This document shows positions 60,212 to 64,000 of a DNA stretch of 64,000 nt, piece by piece; the stretch's first letter is position 1, and each line of letters starts with the position of its first letter. The stretch spans positions 2,193,620 through 2,257,619 of the forward strand of contig JACDOX010000052.1 in the NCBI GenBank assembly GCA_014549065.1. Direction: 5' to 3'. This stretch comes from Cardinalis cardinalis. Lineage: Eukaryota; Chordata; Aves; Passeriformes; Cardinalidae. The notes below the pieces were generated by a model, which was given only the letters and a program-made list of their open reading frames with translations, did no database searches and was not told the origin of the DNA. A program made the position numbers and the translations under genes.

Positions 60212-63200
60212 ACTGCAAGGAAAACAAGAAAGAGAACCCATTTCTCCTCAGTTTTGCTTCAGTGCTCTACTAAAGTCTATTTGCCATAGGCTCACCATAA
60301 CCTTTTTTCAACACATTTGACAGAATGTGTTCTATCACTGTTGTTATATTTCAGTCCTTGTAGAAAGTGATGCCCTAAGTGTAAAAAAAGGTGGATTTTA
60401 AGTATAAATTCAGGGAAGAAAAATACCAATTCTTATGGATAGAAATGTCCATTGATATTATCACTCAAATATCCAACCTTTAAATACTTTTATTATCAGA
60501 ATTTCCAGTGAACTAGTTGTTCTGCCCAAGATTGACAGTTATTTGTTCCCTTGATAGTTCACAATTATGTAAATCAATTATCCTTAATGAAAAGGGAATT
60601 TGTTTACATACCTACTCTTTTGTACGTGCTCAGTTTGATTACAACTTGGCAAAGCATTTCAGAACTTGCTTGTTCATTATGATTTTTGCCATTGTATCTA
60701 ATAACTCTTATTTTAATCATATATTGTAAAACAGTGACACATAAAAGAGAGACTATTCTATCTTATTTTGATTTTTTATTATTATTACTATTTTACTAAT
60801 AGTAACCTAATAATAATTTCCTACATGCTTTCAAATAGTTTAAGTTTACAGTTCTCACATTTCTAGCTCTTGGCTATCCAACTCATGTTGAAGAAGAAAT
60901 GTCCCAAGAGCCCCAAAACCATGAGTAAGCATTCTTGTTTACTGATGCCTTTCTCATGCTGCTACTCATGGCATAAAAAAGCTGCAAAAATGAGATGAAT
61001 CGCATAAGATACAGCCTGAAAATAAAAAAAATAAAACACAAAAACCTTCAAGAATTTACTTTCTACTTTTACAAAATCTCAAAGGGGGAAAAAATTAGTT
61101 TTATAAGAGATATTGGTTATACGTAAGATAGAAAACATAGGAAAAGACCAGCATGATGCTCAGGGAAAGAAACCTAAAATTAACTTTCATTTCTGTTTTC
61201 TATTCATCACTTTTTTAGTTCTTACATTCAATTGTTTTTCCCAAGAGTGCAANTGTCCAACACCACTGCTGTCTTGGAAGACACTTTGACATGCTGTTCT
61301 GAGTGTTGTCTTCTCAGTATCACAGCCCACTGAAAGAGAAATTGAGGTCATTTTGGTGGCTCCAGAACAAGAAATATAAGTTTTCTGTATGCACAGGTAA
61401 AAGCGAGAAGTTTTGTACTTCATCCTTGCTCTTTATTGTTTTTCATCTACACTTAAATACACACCTGCAAGAAAAAACCCAGAAATATGGAAGTAGGAAT
61501 ACACATGACATTTCAATTTTACTGTTCAATTTCTCTATTTGCAGTATGTATATGTGTGCATACACACATACAAAAGAAGAACTAAAAAAAATTAGTGAAA
61601 TTGGAAGATTTCTGTTCTGATAACAGAAATGTGGCACTAGAGGATTCCTGAGCCTGCATCTTTCATCTCTTTTGCATCAATATTCACAGAAAATTTACTG
61701 CTCAAACAGTTGACACAATACAGACTTAAGGCTGAGACCAAAGATACTTTTTCCTCTTTCGATATTCACAGGGCACCTAACAAAACATGGGCATACTTGT
61801 TCCACCAGGTGCTTCTATAGCAACAGAAACAACTATTTGTACTGCAGTGCAATACCTACTAGCAGAAATTCTGGGAAGCAATTTAGAAAATTATGTTATT
61901 TCAACCTGCCTATTCCTTTTATAAAGGAAACTTAAAACATACTGACTGATTTTTGATTAATTTTAATATAGTAGTAATTTTTTGTTTCCTTTGCCTATCA
62001 ACTGTTAAAATGGGAAAANTAGACTTTCAGTTTTAGGCTATCCCATCTAACTTCCAGTACAGACGTACATGTGCCTGAAAAAAAAAATCAGTCATTGTGT
62101 TAAATTTGTCTGTCTGATATCCCCCTGGGTTCAGAGTTCCCAAAACTAAAGAGCATTCTCTTTCAGCAATATCTAAATGCAAATTAGTTTAATTTTAAGG
62201 GATATGTATATTAGGAAACATGGAGGCTATTCTTAGGTTTTCAGGCTTTTAAGAACTTTATTCACTGTGAAAGACTAGTTTCAATGTCCATTATAGAATA
62301 AAGTGATAAAGAATTATCTCAATTTTGGAAAATTTGTGGTCATTTTGCCTTCCTTGCTGCCCTACTTTCTGCCAAATCTTGCTGGCAATAACATCTGGGA
62401 TATTTTTTTATCATCCAGAATTAACCTATATAGTGAGTACACTGAACTCGAATCATACATGCTTCAATTTTGAGGTGCCTTTTTGGGCACCAGGTAAAAG
62501 TTTGCATATAACATCAGCAGATTAAGACTCATTTGTCTATGGAGCATAAGACAGTTTTCATTCCCACTTCATACAGCAGTGCAGTATCCAGTACCAATGG
62601 ATCTTAAGACACAGAAAAGTGAATGAGACACCAATGAGCTGCAGCTTTTTACACAAATAAATATAAACATATCTTTTATTTGCTTTTCATGTCAGACTGA
62701 TAAAAAATATATCAACATGTATTTCTGGTANATAGATGAGTGAAATTACTAGATAACAGCAATAAAATAAAATANAGCAGTATTAGGTCATCTGATAGGA
62801 AATCACACAATAAAATTATGATTGTGATAATTTGAAAACTATTATTACCTATCAATTCTTGACTGAAAAAAAGTGCAGAATGGAAGAATCAGTATCTAAC
62901 ATAATATTCTAAAAATACACCACACATTACTGTATGGATTCTTAAGGAAACTAAATAAAAACTTTTCATTAAAGGTAAATTTTTGATCCTTCAGTTCAAT
63001 TAATACTGAAAATGAAATAACATGTATTTACTTTTTGTTCTTTAATTCAAAACATAAACATATGGAAATATTTCCCTGAATTGTGGCATACAAAATATGT
63101 ATTAGCCCNATTAGAATCTTATTTCGGCAGTTCACTGAATGATTTTAAATAGCAACAAGATGNGTTGGCTACCAGAGAAGTTAGACTTTAAGTTGTGGTT

Positions 63201-64000
63201 TGGCAATCCAAATGCCAAAATTACATTCCTTTTTGAAAGGTGTAGGGGAAAATTAATCAGACATGGTAAGCAGACAATTCCTCTCAGCAGTATCTTCTTT
63301 AGTTACTGAGCTCTGTCATACATCACTGAAAAGACTTTTCTTCCTAAAAAATACGGAAACTAGGACTAAATCTAAGAATTAGGATGTGTTTGTCTTTTCA
63401 GAAAACTATAAACTGTTTTATTTGCCTTACACTCTGAAGTAAAACAGGAAGGATTTCTATCTTTTTCCAGCTACAAAGTGTTTCTNCATACTACTTTACC
63501 GTGGATTTGCCACAGGAAAAACAGACACAAACGTCAAAGAAATCACAGCAATGAAACACCTACTTAACAAAATAAATCATTTAATAGNTTTTTTTGATCT
63601 CTAACAGCATTACACAACTATTACAGCCTACTCCTGAGTAGCCTGGATCCATCATTTGGCCTCCAGCGGGTGACAGGAACAGGAATAAAGAGTTTAGCTA
63701 AAAAAACATGGCATTGATTGATAATGGGGATAGGTGCTTTGATCAATTTATAAGAAGATGAAGTNTTCTAAGCATCATGAAAAGAAATATTTTCTGCAAT
63801 AAATCTCCAAGAGGCTTTCAGAACTGTGATTACCAGGGGGATTATTTCCTACTGTATCATACAATAGACTTTATAGGCATTTACTTGAAATTGTAAGTAC
63901 ATGAAGCTGGACCAGAAGCCAACAATGAAGAGTGCCTTGGAAACAGTCCTTATGTGGGTTTTAAAGCTCTTTTCCATTGTTTTCATANCTACAAAATTAA
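60212..64000. other. AT-rich stretch, no gene seen
   Basis: No gene, LTR or CR1 copy is recognised. A small stem (TATGTGTG / CACACATA) sits near 61550-61570 in a GT-rich context, and A/T triplet runs lie near 60770-60815. The open frames at 60517-60729, 61187-61423 (minus), 61303-61620 and 62325-62525 show no family features. Confidence 0.5.

Noticed and set aside
1..64000. tRNA, rRNA or tRNA-derived SINE
   Set aside because: No A-box/B-box pair such as GGTTCGAATCC in a foldable context was seen on either strand. A tRNA scan would be needed to be sure.

Overview
The window looks like AT-rich nuclear DNA from a bird, most probably a songbird. The evidence is the set of dispersed repeats. There are CR1 LINE pieces, several with the bird-type 3' end and readable remnants of ORF2, and short solo LTRs of the kind common in passerine genomes. 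Overall repeat density is low. Roughly 190-200 isolated single Ns are scattered through the window, about one per 330 bases by eye, and they behave like masked ambiguous or heterozygous positions rather than gaps. I found no intact protein-coding gene, no tRNA or rRNA gene and no exon I can defend. Nearly all open frames are short and composition-driven, or belong to CR1. The window is therefore either a gene desert or the inside of a very long intron.

Layout. An ERVL-type solo LTR lies at 1.9-2.2 kb and a CR1 3' tail at 4.0-4.3 kb. The one strong gene-like signal is an isolated CpG island at about 6.48-6.90 kb, followed closely by two solo LTRs in opposite orientation (7.14-7.43 and 7.64-8.03 kb). 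A CR1 endonuclease fragment with no 3' half sits at 9.8-10.7 kb. Further solo LTRs are at 13.8-14.1 and 29.5-30.1 kb. An unclassified, probably repeat-derived block lies at 35.2-36.0 kb. It is followed by a diverged tandem array of 355-401 bp units (36.4-37.9 kb) whose minus strand keeps traces of a Lys/Glu-rich reading frame. A small GC-rich block of unknown nature is at 43.1-43.7 kb, and an old CR1 remnant at about 46.5 kb. The last 11 kb holds three clearer CR1 copies (53.7, 56.7 and 59.2 kb). The last of these was split by an LTR insertion, giving a clean nested structure. Between them, 54.8-56.3 kb carries five short inverted repeats, including a perfect 19-bp hairpin.

How it fits together. 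No pathway or operon can be described. The useful content is the mobile-element history: target-site duplications, nesting order and inactivating changes. The open questions are whether the CpG island starts a transcript, what the 36-38 kb array derives from, and what the 43 kb GC-rich block is. I see no convincing new biological system. The tandem array and the CpG island are the two places I would look first. LTR and CR1 assignments rest on recalled family resemblance plus structure visible in the sequence (TG...CA ends, target duplications, polyadenylation signals). No database was searched, so I give no subfamily names.
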